Origin: Anthopleura xanthogrammica
Lineage: Eukaryota > Cnidaria > Anthozoa > Actiniaria > Actiniidae
NCBI GenBank assembly: GCA_964019055.1
Contig: OZ025207.1
Span: 3,507,501 to 3,571,500 of the forward strand
Direction of reading: 5' to 3'
DNA: 64,000 nt
In this document: positions 28,458-40,307 of the stretch, piece after piece
How the letters are laid out: every line of letters starts with the position of its first letter
Numbering within the stretch: the stretch's first letter is position 1
Program-made: the position numbers and the translations under genes
Notes under the pieces: model-generated
The model's input: only the letters and a program-made list of their open reading frames with translations
Database searches by the model: none
What the model was told of the DNA's origin: nothing

Positions 28458-29025
28458 CGTAATGTTTTTGCATTTCAGACCACGTGTCATTCTCTTGAGA
28501 ATAATATTCTTTGTTTGAGTTACATCCATATTCATGTTTCTTCTCATGTACAACCGTTAAACAAAGAAATGATACTCTAGGGAAAGACATGTGGTCTTGA
28601 GAATAAGATTCTTTGTTTGAGTTGTATCCATATTCATGTGTCTTCTCGTGTGCAACCGTTAAACAAAGGAATAATACTCTAGGGAATGACATATGGTCTT
28701 GAGAATAAGATTCTTTGTTTGAGTTGTATCCATATTCATGTATCTTCTCGTGCGGAGCCGTTAAACAAAGAAATGATACTCTAGGGAAAGACATATGGTC
28801 TTAAGAATAAGATTCTTTGTTTGAGTTGTATTCATATTCATGTATCTTCTCGTGCGGAGCCGTTAAATAAAGAAATGATACTCTAGTGAATGACATGTGG
28901 TCTTGAGAATAAGATTCTTTGTTTGAGTTGTATCCATATTCATGTGTCTTCTCATGTACAACCGTTAAACAAAGAAATAATACTCTAGGGAATGACACGT
29001 GGTCTGAAATTGGAAACATTACACC
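28458..29025. mobile_element. MITE with five internal 102-bp tandem units (family B)
   Basis: Terminal inverted repeats GTAATGTTTTTGCATTTCAG / ACCACGTGTCATTC at left and GAATGACACGTGGTCTGAAA / TTGGAAACATTAC at right. Between them the unit starting TCTTGAGAATAAGATTCTTT repeats at exactly 102 bp (28493, 28595, 28697, 28799, 28901). The copy at 41158-41322 has the same ends and a single unit, so the interior was expanded here. 102 is a multiple of 3, so the minus strand has 34-codon repeats broken by one stop near 28800. This is probably not a gene. Confidence 0.85.
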
Positions 29026-29423
29026 CGATGACGCTTAAGATGACACTATCTAGCTCAAGACACATGTCTATAGATAATAACAATATTGCTATAATACATC
29101 TGGTTATCTTACTAGTGCGCAAGAATTATTTTTGTTTCGGAGTAAAAAGCTAGGAGAATGGAGGGAAGGGGAATATCAACCCCACCCCTCCCCCATAACT
29201 CGAATATAACACTTCCTACACAGGTGTTTATCATTTTCTAATCATTTAAGGAACTTTGAGGGCCCACTTAACGTTATTCACGTCCCCTCGACTTGCCGCC
29301 CATATAAGGTGAACTTTAATCTAGGGTCGAGGTTAGGTCAAGATGAATTACAAAATAAAATTCCAAGATCGGAGATGAGATGAATTAGTGTATGGATGTT
29401 AATCAGCTTCCAATTAAAATGCT

Positions 29424-29569
29424 CTATAGACCTTTTGCAGTACTTCGGAATGCAGCTCAATTTGGAGGACAAAACAATAGGTTCCAATTCTCAGGAGATT
29501 GAAATTCTTTTGTTTTGTCCTCCAAATTGAGCTGCTTTGAAGTCACGTGGAAGGGGACTATACTGAGAT
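29424..29569 (-). mobile_element. Family A palindromic MITE
   Basis: TATAGACCTTTTGCAG start, AATGCAGCTCAATTTGGAGG, central CAATTCTCAGGAGATTG, CCTCCAAATTGAGCTGC, end GGGGACTATA. In inverse orientation relative to the copy at 29855. Confidence 0.85.
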
Positions 29570-29854
29570 ATCAAGAATAGTTTAGAATGATCTCACGGGT
29601 GATCATCAATAACTACGCGATATATAGATAAATATGTTCGATTACCGAGATAGAATATACGTACGTCAACCTATCTTTGCGTCCTTTAAGATATTTTTAA
29701 CGTATGTTTGGGAAGAGCAAAGATAGACAAGTTGTTTCTGATAAAAATTAGAGATATTTGCCGAGACTCCCCAAGCCAAGGACAGAATTGGAAAGGCGTG
29801 TACATATTATTTAGGTAACCTTTTAGATATTTTTAAACATATGTAGGAAAAGAG

Positions 29855-29984
29855 CCTTGCACATGACGTAAAGCAGCTCAATTTGAAGGACAAAACAAAA
29901 GAATTTCAATCTCCTGAGAATTGGTAACCTATTGTTTTGTCCTCCAAATTGAGCTGCATTACGACGTGCTGCAAAAGGCCTATA
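29855..29984 (+). mobile_element. Family A palindromic MITE
   Basis: CTTGCACATGACGTAAAGC, CAGCTCAATTTGAAGGAC, central CAATCTCCTGAGAATTGG, TCCTCCAAATTGAGCTGC, GACGTGCTGCAAAAGGCC. Forms an inverted pair with 29424-29569. Confidence 0.85.
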
Positions 29985-30229
29985 GGAAAGTTGTTGGTGA
30001 TGAATTTTGGAGATCAGGTTTGTTCCCGTGCAAGGGCTGCGAACAGTGGAGAACCTGAGTGAGTAAGCCCTGACATTTCGTCTTCTACGATACGATAATT
30101 TTTTAGCTTGATAATGATACTGAGAGTAAGACTTAGACATGAACAATGAGCATCCTTGAATGGGGGCTTAGACCTTTTTTGAATAGCCCCTCTCACAGTT
30201 CCCTGCGCCATCTTGAAAGGTAGCCGTGC

Positions 30230-30336
30230 CGAAGCGAGACGAACCGTGAGCTTGCAATGATAGAGACATGTGAATAGTTGTCCAAGGTGTTAAAAAAGGT
30301 CTCTATCATTGCAAGCTCACTGTTCGTCTCGCTTCG
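30230..30336. repeat. Inverted repeat with ~38-bp arms
   Basis: CGAAGCGAGACGAACCGTGA ... CAATGATAGAGAC is mirrored by GTCTCTATCATTGCAAGCTC ... GTCTCGCTTCG with one or two mismatches, around a ~30-base loop. Probably a small MITE. Confidence 0.8.
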
Positions 30337-30399
30337 ATGCAAAGGCATGGCTATAAAGAACTATTCGTACAATACTGCTGTGTTCCTTGATTACAGACT

Positions 30400-30570
30400 C
30401 ATTTACTCAGGGTTAGCCTCATTTCAGCATCAGAATATTCACAAATATCAACAGTAAAGTAAAGAATGCACAACTTCAACAATACAAACACTTTGAAATT
30501 CCACGGACCTTCACTGGAACACATGAATATTCTGCACAAGTCAAGGCTAACCCTGAGCAACAGAGAACTC
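30400..30570. repeat. Imperfect inverted repeat
   Basis: CTCAGGGTTAGCCT and ATCAGAATATTCA on the left are mirrored by TGAATATTCTG and AGGCTAACCCTGAG on the right, spanning about 170 bp. Likely a decayed MITE adjacent to the one at 30230. Confidence 0.6.
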
Positions 30571-31429
30571 TAAACTGGAGTATTGGAAGATATCAAGATA
30601 GCAGAATAGTGTGCATTAGACTAAGAGTGGAGTGTACTGAGAATTATACATTTAGTGCTAGGATACCAGCAAAAATGTTTGTGTGTGAGGTGGTGGCAAG
30701 GGGGGGGGGGGGTGAGAGCTTCCCCCCTTCCCTCCCTCTCCCAATATAACTAACATATTGATATATTTATGTCAGTGTTCATTTAATGTTATTTGTGCAT
30801 AGACACATTATACTGATGCAGTTACTCGCGTCATAGCCTTCGCTGTATTTTGTGTTTCATATTGAACGACTAGACTTGCTTTGAAAATTGAGTGTGATTT
30901 AGTCTAAAATCTACTCGGCTGTCCTCTGCAGTCCTACACGTGACGGTATTGCGTGACACAAATTCAACCTTCATAACTCGGGAACCAAACATTAAAATGA
31001 CTCGAAACGTTTTCCAGTGACTTATATCACTGATTTCTAAAACATATTTTAGAAATGTTATTATGCGATGTATAGTTTAGATTTTGAGTTTTTGATAACG
31101 TCACATGAAAGCCAGCAATATCCTTACGACGAATAATAACTGACACGATGCTGATATACGCCATTAGACCATTAGTAACATCCGTTTCAGCAGTGTCATT
31201 GTATTTTAGCGGAGACTCGTGCTGCGACCATGTGGACTGAAAAACTTTCTTTTTATTTTTCTGCTTTTGTTTGTCGTCTTAAGTACCACGTTAAACGACT
31301 CAATCATGAAGCGCTGATAATAGAAAGCCGGGCAGGTTTTCCAGTCCTGAAAAACATTTTACAATCAAAAGAAAAACATTCTAAAGCATATGCCACCCCA
31401 TGGCTTTTAGCATTTAAATTATAATTCCT

Positions 31430-31612
31430 TTTTCTTCTAAGATCCTAAAAGAAGCTTTTTAGAAAAAATCTGCTTCATGGGAAAATGAGCCCTTCTGATT
31501 GGTTAATTTGGTAATGACGTCACTCATAAGAAGCTTTTTTTAGGAAAATCTGTTTCTCGTAAAAATGAACGATTTTGATTGGTTGATTAGGTAATGACGT
31601 CATTCGTAAGCG
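31430..31612. promoter_or_regulatory. Duplicated CCAAT/CRE module
   Basis: Two ~80-bp direct copies each contain CTGATTGGTTAATTTGG or TTGATTGGTTGATTAGG (inverted CCAAT) followed by TAATGACGTCA, a perfect CRE palindrome (31515-31522 and 31595-31602). The duplicated unit begins with AAGAAGCTTTTT. The arrangement is promoter-like, but no gene was recognised beside it, so its activity is conjecture. Confidence 0.4.
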
Positions 31613-31964
31613 GACGCAAGGGCTTATGGTCGAGAAGGAAGGCGGGAATTGGTTTAATAGGATTGGATGAAATAAAGAATAAGAGCACGAGATAAATCAA
31701 AATCGAACCATTAGAAGGATTTTGTGTGTTTAGGAACAGCTAAGATATACAATGTTTAAGATATTTACTAATACAAACTTATCTTAAATCTGATTATGCT
31801 GTCGACTTTGTGATCGAAGATATTTGGCAAAACGATTTTCTTATTTTTTTTCTATGTAACTAAAGCAAAGATATGCCATTTTTTTGGCCACCATTGGTGT
31901 TGCCTTGGAAACAAGGCATTGCTATAGCAATTTCTAATGTTGTTATGGTAACCACTGACATAAC

Positions 31965-32062
31965 TATTACTTTGAGTTGTTTGTTGGTTTTCTTCTCTCC
32001 TGTGCTTCGAGGGTTTTCTCTGGGTTTTCTGGTTTTCCTCCCTTCGCAAAAAAAACCTTAAA
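31965..32062 (+). mobile_element. SINE fragment, TGTGCTTCGAGG subfamily
   Basis: TTGAGTTGTTTGTTGGTTTTC, TCTCCTGTGCTTCGAGGG, TTTTCTCTGGG, GGTTTTCCTCCCTTCGC, AAAAAAAACC. The 5' tRNA-like head is absent. Confidence 0.75.
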
Positions 32063-32178
32063 ATTTCTTAAGCTTTAAGAATGTTCTTAGCTTGGGATAC
32101 TTAAAATATGGAGCACTGATTGTTTGAGGGGGTATTAAAAGGAAGCACCTTTGAACGCTTTATACATGAGTACATGAG

Positions 32179-32303
<125 letters not shown>

Positions 32304-33239
32304 TTTTCTCTCGTTGTTGTCTAAATAGATTTGATAGATAAAGAGCCCCTTATTGGAACTATTGCTCTATTTGATACTTGTATTTCAAGCAAGTAATGAT
32401 ATTTCAGGCGCTCTACTGCGCTTTGTCTCAGAGATCCAAAATGTGGAATCGAGCACGTTTTTCTGATGCACAATTCAACCGCTCCCAAACAGGAAAGCAG
32501 TACTTTATTCTCCAATTAGAATATCCTATAAAATCCCACTCATCACCGCAGCCACTGTTCTCTAATATCCTAAACATTTGTCTTCCCTTGTTTGATAGTC
32601 AATTATCCTATGATCCGATATAGAACTCGTGGCCACAGACTTAGAAAGACCTTTTTTTATTGAAATGAAAATATATTGATCCTAAGACCGAATATAGCTG
32701 TATTGAGAAGAGATAAAAATTGCTGTAAGTGATATTCTGTTTGATGCGCTGAGAACGTTGATATGTACTTTGGCTAACGATCTAGTATGCCACCCGCAAT
32801 GAGAGAGAAAAAAATTTTTCTGCGCAAATTATTTCGTCGTCTCAAGCAGTTAGGCATTTATTTAGAGATCTAAGATAACATGTACGCAAGGTTATAAATT
32901 GGATATACTAAAGATAAAAATAAAGTGTTAGCATAACTCACTTACTATTATGGGTTAAGCCTGCCTTAGAATCGCGCGCGCGCCCCGGACAATGTCAGAT
33001 TACTTTAAGGGTTATAGAGATGAGGCTAATTGATCTGATGTAGCTGAAAGAGTTTTCGAAGAGACCTCACGAAACAATCAAGTAGTCGCTGAGATTTTTT
33101 TGGCTTCTAAATGTGGCGGAACTGAGCAAGTTTGTAGGTTGCTCGTTTAAGAAAAGGTAAGGACTGTAATATTGGACTGAAATTTTGAAAAACATTAGGT
33201 TTTCAATTTAGGTGTGAACTAAAAACGTATAGGTTTTTC

Positions 33240-33445
33240 CGAACCAATTGAGAAGGAAATTGAAAGATCGAATTGGAATTTAGAAGTTTATTTTTGAGAA
33301 AAGAGGAAAACCGGAGAACCCGGAGAAAAATCCTCGAAGCACAGGAGAAAACCAACAAGCAACTCTACTCGCATATGATAGTGAGTCCAGTAATCAAAAA
33401 AAAAAACCAAAACGGTGAAAGGCGGCGCGTTAGTAGCGCACACCA
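33240..33445 (-). mobile_element. SINE, inverted, TGTGCTTCGAGG subfamily
   Basis: The complement reads GGTGTGCGCTACTAACGCG (box A region), GCGAGTAGAGTTGCTTGTTG, CTCCTGTGCTTCGAGG, TTTCTCCGGGTTCTCCGG, then TAAACTTCTAAATTCCAATT. A poly-A-like run lies inside the head. Confidence 0.8.
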
Positions 33446-33664
33446 CTAGTAAAGCTGATACGAAGTATTCTTCTCCTCTAAAAGCAGCTATTCTTTCTTT
33501 CTTTCTTTTCTCCGGTTATTGTCGGTGATATCGGCAAAAATACGGCAGGAAGGGAGATACGTTAGATAAATGTTAACTGATTTAGTATTGTCTTGCAAGA
33601 GTTAAAACAAACCTATTTTCTTAAACTGATTCGTTGATAAAAATGAAAAAAGAAAGAAAGAAAA

Positions 33665-33769
33665 GAAAACTTCGTGAATGTTGAGATGATGAATGTTTCT
33701 ATAAATTCTGCTATGTTTTTTTTGCGCTTTTTATTAGAAATGATATTAAGCTTCCTTTAGCTCTTTCTC

Positions 33770-33809
<40 letters not shown>

Positions 33810-34135
33810 ACTTTCTTTCTTTCTTTTTTTCTTTTTTTTCTTTCTTTCTTACTTTCTTTCTTACTTACTTTCTTTCTTTCTTTCTTACCTTCTTTCTTTC
33901 TTTCTTTCTTACTTTCTTTCTTACTTTCTTTCTTACTTTCTTTCTTACTTTCTTTCTTTCTTACTTTTTTTCTTTCTTTCTTTCTTTCTTACTTTCTCAC
34001 TTTCTCTCTTTGTCTCTTTCTTCTATTCTTTCTTTCCAGTTTCTCTCTTTCTTTCTTTTTTTCTTTCTTTCTCTCTCTGTTTCTTTCTTTCTCACTTTCT
34101 TACTTTCTTTCTTTCTTTCTTTCTTTTTTTCTTCC
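33665..34135. repeat. Microsatellite-bearing dispersed repeat, copy 2
   Basis: GTTGAGATGATGAATGTTTC, GAAATGATATTAAGC, AGCTTCCTTTAGCTC, then irregular (TTTC)n/(TTAC) DNA, TTCTATTCTTTCTTTCCAG and further (TTTC)n. These cores match 14815-15560 in order, but the pure (TC)n and (ATTC)n of copy 1 are replaced by (TTTC)n. Confidence 0.8.
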
Positions 34136-34139
34136 TATC

Positions 34140-36060
34140 CTATCTTTTATATTTTTTCATTTTAAAATCAATTCTATTCCCTGGTTGTTGCTTCTTTTCT
34201 TTCCAATCTAGATTCATCTCTTGTCCAAAGTTCAGTTTCCAGGAAGTATCACACTATAATAAATAGCCTAGCAACATCATTGACTACCTTCAACTCCACA
34301 CACATAAAAAAAAGAACAATTAAATTTTAACCTAATATTCTATTACCTGCACCAATACACCATAAATAGATCAACCCAAGGTGGCCTCGCTTGATTTTCC
34401 AATTATAAGGAGTGTTATGCAAGAGAATCATTTCGTGCAAGACAAATAGAATCCCATTCATTTCTTTGACACAAACATCGAGTCTATTACATAGCAGGAA
34501 ATTTCTCAGCATGATCTCGTCTCTGATTGGCTCATCCCAAATAGATTCACGTGTTATTCAAATAAATTGTATAAGTAAGTTTCCTCTAGCTCCTTATAGT
34601 CTTTAGCTTTTGCAAGGGAACTATATCTGAATGGATTGATATCTAGTATCTCATCGCCCACTTTTGGGTTCGCCCTTTCTAAAAACAGCAAGGTATGTAT
34701 CTCGTTTCTTTGACTTTTATCAACCCTTTTTGGGCCAAAAATATTAGTTTTTCAGATTCCTAATACAAAAGAAAAAAATCGCTAAATATTTTGAAAAAAA
34801 TCACTCGCGTTGACCAAGTAATTTATCATTTCTTTTTTAAAAAATGTGGCCTCCACGACAAATTTATGGATCATTTTGTCACTTTCATTTGATCGTTTCC
34901 TTGAAAATTCGAATAGTTTGTGAAAAGAAAATAGCAGAACCTAGTCGTCAGGATTCAATTTAAATTTTTTTTTTTTTTGGCTGTAGTATTTCACTTATTC
35001 TGACTGCAAGGTGGTATTTTAAGTAGATATCAAAATGCCAAAATACTTGCTTAATTATATTATCCTAACAAAAAAAAACCTTTTAGATTTAAGGATCTTT
35101 TTGTCCACTATTTATTATTCTTCAATTTGAACCATCATTTTTCTGTCAGTTTGGATTCTCGATATTGACGTTGAAGAAATGAAATGACAGCTTCCAAACG
35201 CACTACTCATCTGCATTTAACTACCACATGGTTGCTTTGGCCACATTAATATTAAAGACTATAGAAAAAACTACAAAAGCCTCTACAATATTAAGAAACG
35301 CCTCTACTGTTTTCAACGGTGAAATACAAGCTTAAAAATTTGCATATTTCTTTTCAGAAACACGATCAAATTTGACATCTACTTCAACTAAACTACTTAT
35401 ATTTCTTAAACATATTAATCAGTTTGTAACGTTTCTAAGCGTATAAGAATCACTGTAAGACCAAAAGGCTGCCTATTTCTAGAACAAAATAGAAGAAGAG
35501 CTCTAGTTTTTTTAGATCTTGAGGCCCAAAATTCTAATTTCCCGGATGAATGACGTCTTGTTTGCTCCAGGGCGCCATATTGTTTGAAGGTACATATCTC
35601 AAAAACACTATGTTTTAAAAAGAGGGCCATAATAACATTTTTTCCCCTCATTTATACGTCCAAATATTGAAAAAGAAAAATCGTTGTCCACTTCTTATTT
35701 AACTTCAATTTAACTCAAAATATTTTTTTGTTTTCAAAACACTCGTTAAGATAGATATCGGATATGTTTTCTAGATTTGACAAAATAGATCAGATAAGCA
35801 TTTCTAAAGAGTAAAAATGGCAAACCATGACAGGCCAGAATAATCCTGAGACAAGAAACAGTTGGTTAAAGGATAATCCTGTTTTATTGACTTGACTGAC
35901 CTTTACCCCGGTATTTGATACCATTTTTTGCCTGGATTTTGTTGTTGCCAGTTTGGCGGGAAAATATAAGACCGCGCGCGTATCAGATATGTGGTTTAGT
36001 CTTGGTGTTTTGATTTCGGGTCAGATTCCAGGCACGTTTTCGCGCTTATCCGTTTATTCT
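34140..36060. other. Non-coding stretch, no gene recognised
   Basis: AT-rich unique DNA. Short frames at 34327-34606 and 35415-35651 have no recognisable domains. Confidence 0.4.
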
Positions 36061-36070
36061 TTTTCTCACT

Positions 36071-36120
36071 CGTTCGTTCGTTCGTTCGTTCGTTCGTTCG
36101 TTCGTTCGTTCGTTCGTTCA
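36071..36120. repeat. (CGTT)n microsatellite
   Basis: About 12 perfect CGTT units after TTCTCACT. A second short CGTT block lies near 36263. Confidence 0.95.
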
Positions 36121-36300
36121 TTAGTAGTTTTGCCTTCATTCTTTAATTCTTTCATATTTTTTTCGCTTTTTATTTTCATGTATTTGCCCATTTTTTTGCC
36201 TTTTTTTCTTCCTTTCTTCTCTCTTCTTTTATCTCCCTCCCTTCCTTCTATTTCTCACAGTTCGTTTGTTCGTTCATTAGTGCATTCTTTTCCCGCATGT

Positions 36301-36302
36301 TG

Positions 36303-36364
<62 letters not shown>

Positions 36365-36365
36365 C
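36301..36365. repeat. (TTTC)n microsatellite
   Basis: About 15 TTTC units, followed at 36447-36472 by a short (ATTC)n block. The 192-codon frame spanning the cluster is an artefact. Confidence 0.93.
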
Positions 36366-37179
36366 TACTTGTTTCTTTCCGTTTTTCTTTTTTTTCTTCT
36401 TTCTTTCTTTCTTTAATTATTTCTTCACTTTCTTATTTCGTTCGCTCATTCATTCATTCATTCATTCATTCATAATATTTGTTCTTTTCCCTCTTTATTT
36501 ACTTATTTGTAATCAATATTACTATTTTTAAGCCCTCACTTCCTTCCTATTTCCCAAAACTCTTAACCAAAAATGAAAAAAATTGACTTCCTAAAGACAA
36601 ATTAATCATTCTATGTCAATATACCAACGGTCATACACTTTGATTGAAATTCTACATTCTACAACCTTCATTACATTTTTACTATCTGAACATCAATCCA
36701 GCTCACAAGACATTGAGCCGAACAGACGGAGAAATATCCAATCCATCCATTTAATTTCTATTTTTTATCTGAATGACTTTGATATGATATACGACTCATT
36801 TCTCATGACCAGATTTTATTCCCTAAGCTGTCTTTTTGTGACACACATTATTTTATTAAAAAATCAGTTAAAATTTGGAAAATCGTTTATATATCTAAAA
36901 ACGCAAAACAAAACAATTTTTTATTATTTATTTCAGGTTAAAAATCATTTCTAAAAACAATTAATTTGAGGAAATCGTTCGTAAAACTAAAAACAAAAAA
37001 CCAAAAAAATATTATTTATTTATTTAAAAATCACTTCTAAAAACACGAAAGTTTGCTTTGCTTCGAAAATATTTAGTTTTCAAAAATATTTATGTTTCTA
37101 AAAGCTCAGGCTCATTTTTGGGTCAAAATATAAAATGTTCAGATGGTTCATCAATTTTTGTTTTCCTTAAAATGGAAAA

Positions 37180-37370
37180 TCATTATGATTGGGTCTGCAT
37201 ACAGCTATTTCAAAAACGTTGAATACTGAATACTGCATACTGAATTGTGCATTCCAAGACCTAAATGCATTTTGGGTCATGCAATATCGTCTAAAATAAA
37301 ATAAATAATTATTATTTATTTTATTTTCAGTGCATTTCATCCGAGACACTATACTAGCTACATATAGAGA
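37180..37370. mobile_element. Decayed MITE (AATACTGAATACTGCATACT family), copy 1
   Basis: ATACAGCTATTTCAAAAACG, GCATTCCAAGACCTAAATGC, the palindromic AATAAATAATTATTATTTATT and CTAGCTACATATAGAGAG recur at 39430-39690. There the middle part is inverted, showing two related inverted-repeat elements. Confidence 0.65.
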
Positions 37371-38344
37371 GGAAATCGATTAATAAAAAAATAAAAGCAA
37401 ATGTTCTAACAATGGGGAAAAGCTTTAGAAAAAGAGCGAAAGATATCAATAAATTAGATCATTTTGGAATTTTTTTCTTATTTAGTTTGTGATAATATCT
37501 TAGGAACTAACTACGCGTTACAAGATTTATATTGCTAAACTCACTCAAGAAAAATTTAACTTAGTTTCCAAAGCTCGAAAAAATTGTTTATTTGCTTTCG
37601 GGTCAAAATATAAATTGTTCACTTAAGTTTTGTGTGCTTAAAAAGGAGAAAAACACGTTCGGTTTGTCTGCCTATATAGACGTGTGAATTACGTAATTTA
37701 AAGTTGAACGGGGATCAAATTAATAAAAAAATAAAAATGTGGAAAAACTTTAGAAAAAGAGCTAAAAAGATAAACAAATTGAATTATTTTGGATAATTTT
37801 TCTTATTAAATTTGCGTTATTAGTTTAAGATTTTTTCTCACGATTGATAAGCTCGCTGAGAAAACTAAAATTGAAAAATATATATATACACAAACAAGAA
37901 CAATACAAAAGCCGAAAAAACTAAAAATCTCTAAGGAAACCTGCCTAAAGACTCGGAAATTTTCCAGGCAAAAACGATATAACCTTTCATTAACTGAAAC
38001 GATAACAGTTTTCGTGTATTTGTCCGGATTTTATCCCAATTGGTTCCATTAAAAACAACCACTAAGAAACGAAAACACTAATAGAGCTGTTAAGTTGTGA
38101 CGTATTTCCGGGTCCAACTGTTCAAAAATACCGCTAAAATAAAGCTAAAAACGCACTCAATGATTTAACTTCCACCTGAAACAATTAGAACTTTGGACAA
38201 CAAATCCTGTCATAAAGAAAAAAGTAAAACATTTTTTAAAAAACTACTTTTCGTTTTGGAACCGGAAGTCGTTTTTCCATGTGACGTCACACTAAAAAGT
38301 TCTATAGGAGTTGACCAGGAGGCAAACAGGATATGACTTTCCAC

Positions 38345-38357
38345 GTTGCCTAGCAAC
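38345..38357. promoter_or_regulatory. RFX X-box-like palindrome
   Basis: GTTGCCTAGCAAC fits the X-box pattern GTNRCC-N-RGYAAC exactly. A weaker version (GTTGCCTGGGAAC) lies near 38582. X-boxes drive ciliary genes, but no coding exon was recognised downstream, so this may be chance or transposon-borne. Confidence 0.3.
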
Positions 38358-39429
38358 ACTAGAATGTATGGAGTTTGACAGCGTCCCCCAAAACCTTACA
38401 TGCTCTCTTATTTTTAAAAAGCCTGCTCATCAGTCATTAGTATTTGCCCAAACATTCTAAAACTTGGTAAACTTAGTCATTTTAGTGTGGTCTTTCGTGT
38501 GATGGAGTTTGTTTTTTATTTAGATAAATATTTCGACACTCGTTCCCAGTCCCTTCCTCAACCTCGGAGCGAGTAATTCACGTTGCCTGGGAACGTAAAA
38601 AGCACGTGATTACTGAAGTAAAATCACAAAAATATATATTATTTAAATTCATATTTATTTGAACATTCTTCAATTTTTTCCAAGAAAATTCAGTATTCTT
38701 CCGGTTGCAATATCATTTTTTTTGTTTTGTTTTTGGACGAATGAGTTTTCGTGCAAAGCTACAAATATTTAATTAAAGTGCGTATCAACTCTGACGGTTT
38801 AGTTTTGAAAATCACTTCATCATGTAGGGCAGTATAATGACGATGGCACAGTTTTGCAGGATATGGACTTCTCATTTCTGAGATATAAAGGTTTAAAATT
38901 TAAAAAAAATTCAAATCAGATGATGTCGACCCAGGTATCTGTCCTCTTTTCTAGTGTGTTTTACTACCAGTGACTTCGCCAAAATTCTATTACAACATAG
39001 ATTTTGGCAATAACATTCATTTATTAATTGAAAAATGGCATTACCTTACAGGATAGTTATTTATATTTTGAATCTTTAGTGAAGTCGACAGCGTAATCAA
39101 TATTGTTAGACAAAACTTCAGACCCTTGCAGCGCAATCAACCATTAATTTCATGCTCCACGCTGGCCAACTCGTGACTTTCATTTTGAGGCACAGCTGGC
39201 GAAAATTTGTACGTTAGAAAAATGGGCACCAAATCAAATTAAGGATTTCAAGAAATTCTCACGCAATGCAAGTATTTTCTGTAGTTTTTCTAAATTTAAT
39301 TAGAATTTGGAGACAGAAACTCGGAAGAACCAGGAGAAAACACTCGATATTAAGGGATGGATAATATAATAGTTTGAACTAAATAATTAAGCTATATATG
39401 AATTGAAAGATAGAGGGAAAAAAGATTGT

Positions 39430-39690
39430 ACTTATACAGCTATTTCAAAAAATGCTGAATACTGAATAGTGCATTCCAAGACCAGAGGGTATTGTGGGTC
39501 TCGTTAATTTGAGATAAAAAGTCAATATACAGGGATTTGCTCTCTATATGTAGCTAGTATATTGTTACGGATGGAATGCACTAAAAATAAGATAAATAAT
39601 TATTATTTATTTTATTTTAGACAATATTGCACAAGACCCAAAATGCATTTCGGTCTTGGAATACAGTATTCAATATTCACATGACGTCAT
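39430..39690. mobile_element. MITE (AATACTGAATA family), copy 2, full inverted repeat
   Basis: AATACTGAATAGTGCATTCC, AAGACCAGAGGGTATTGTGG on the left is mirrored by CCCAAAATGCATTTCGGTCT, TGGAATACAGTATTCAATATT on the right. The centre holds the palindromic AATAAATAATTATTATTTATT. It ends just before a CRE/YY1-like promoter motif at 39680-39715. Confidence 0.75.
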
Positions 39691-39826
39691 AGCCGCCATC
39701 TTGGTTGAAGTTTACAAAAGATTGGTAATCAGTCTTTTTTTGTTATATCAAACAACATGGCCGCGTTGTCTTTTGTTTTTCCATTCGGAAGCATGCATGC
39801 CAATTTGAAAATTGTACACATTCATT

Positions 39827-40069
39827 ATGGCGAGAACAGGATTAGAAAAAAGTCTCCATCTCCGTAAACAAAATATCCCCGTATCTTTCAGTCGGGAATC
39901 AGAATCTTGGAAGCCCCATAGGCATCGCTACCATAAAAGAAATTGCTTTAAAGTTAGTCTCGCCAGTGCTTATCTTAATGGCTTTGATGACCACCTAGAA
40001 TTCGAGTTAGGATTCCCTACAAGTCTCAACGAATTTCGAAATCTTGTTTTAAGTGTTTACAGTTTCTAA
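39827..40069 (+). CDS. Hypothetical short protein, unrecognised
   Basis: A frame of about 80 codons starts MARTGLEKSLHLRKQ and ends LSVYSF. It is basic and His/Arg-rich in the middle (WKPHRHRYHKRN), with no domain, signal peptide or membrane segment that I recognise. An upstream in-frame ATG exists at 39812, but 39827 has the better context (ATTATGGCG). What raises it above chance is the upstream motif pair: ACATGACGTCATAG (CRE) and GCCGCCATCTTGG (canonical YY1 site) at about 39680-39715, like the CRE and CCGCCATTTTGG of the SPT16 promoter in this window. It may be the first exon of a longer gene, or a chance frame beside a MITE. Confidence 0.25.
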   Translation: MARTGLEKSLHLRKQNIPVSFSRESESWKPHRHRYHKRNCFKVSLASAYLNGFDDHLEFELGFPTSLNEFRNLVLSVYSF

Positions 40070-40307
40070 CATCGGCTGCGAGTTTTCCTCCGCGTGATTA
40101 TTAATTTTTCTGATTACCTTGGATCGTACATCAAGATAAGTGATATAAAATGAATATTTATAGATAGTTTGCATGACTTAAAAAAATAACGACCATAGAT
40201 CATTTTCATAGTACAACTCAGCTTGCCTACAGTGATATTCTTCTTCTTTTCATCCGTTCGTTAACATCGAAGAAGTAAGTGTTGAAAATTATAGCGGTTT
40301 GAATAGG

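Noticed and set aside
28429..29019. 34-residue repeat protein resembling PPR/TPR periodicity (minus strand)
   Set aside because: The 34-residue period is a consequence of the 102-bp unit inside a MITE. The sequence lacks PPR or TPR consensus, and a stop interrupts it.
28458..29025. CRISPR-like array
   Set aside because: Repeats are 102 bp, contiguous and without spacers, and the DNA is eukaryotic.
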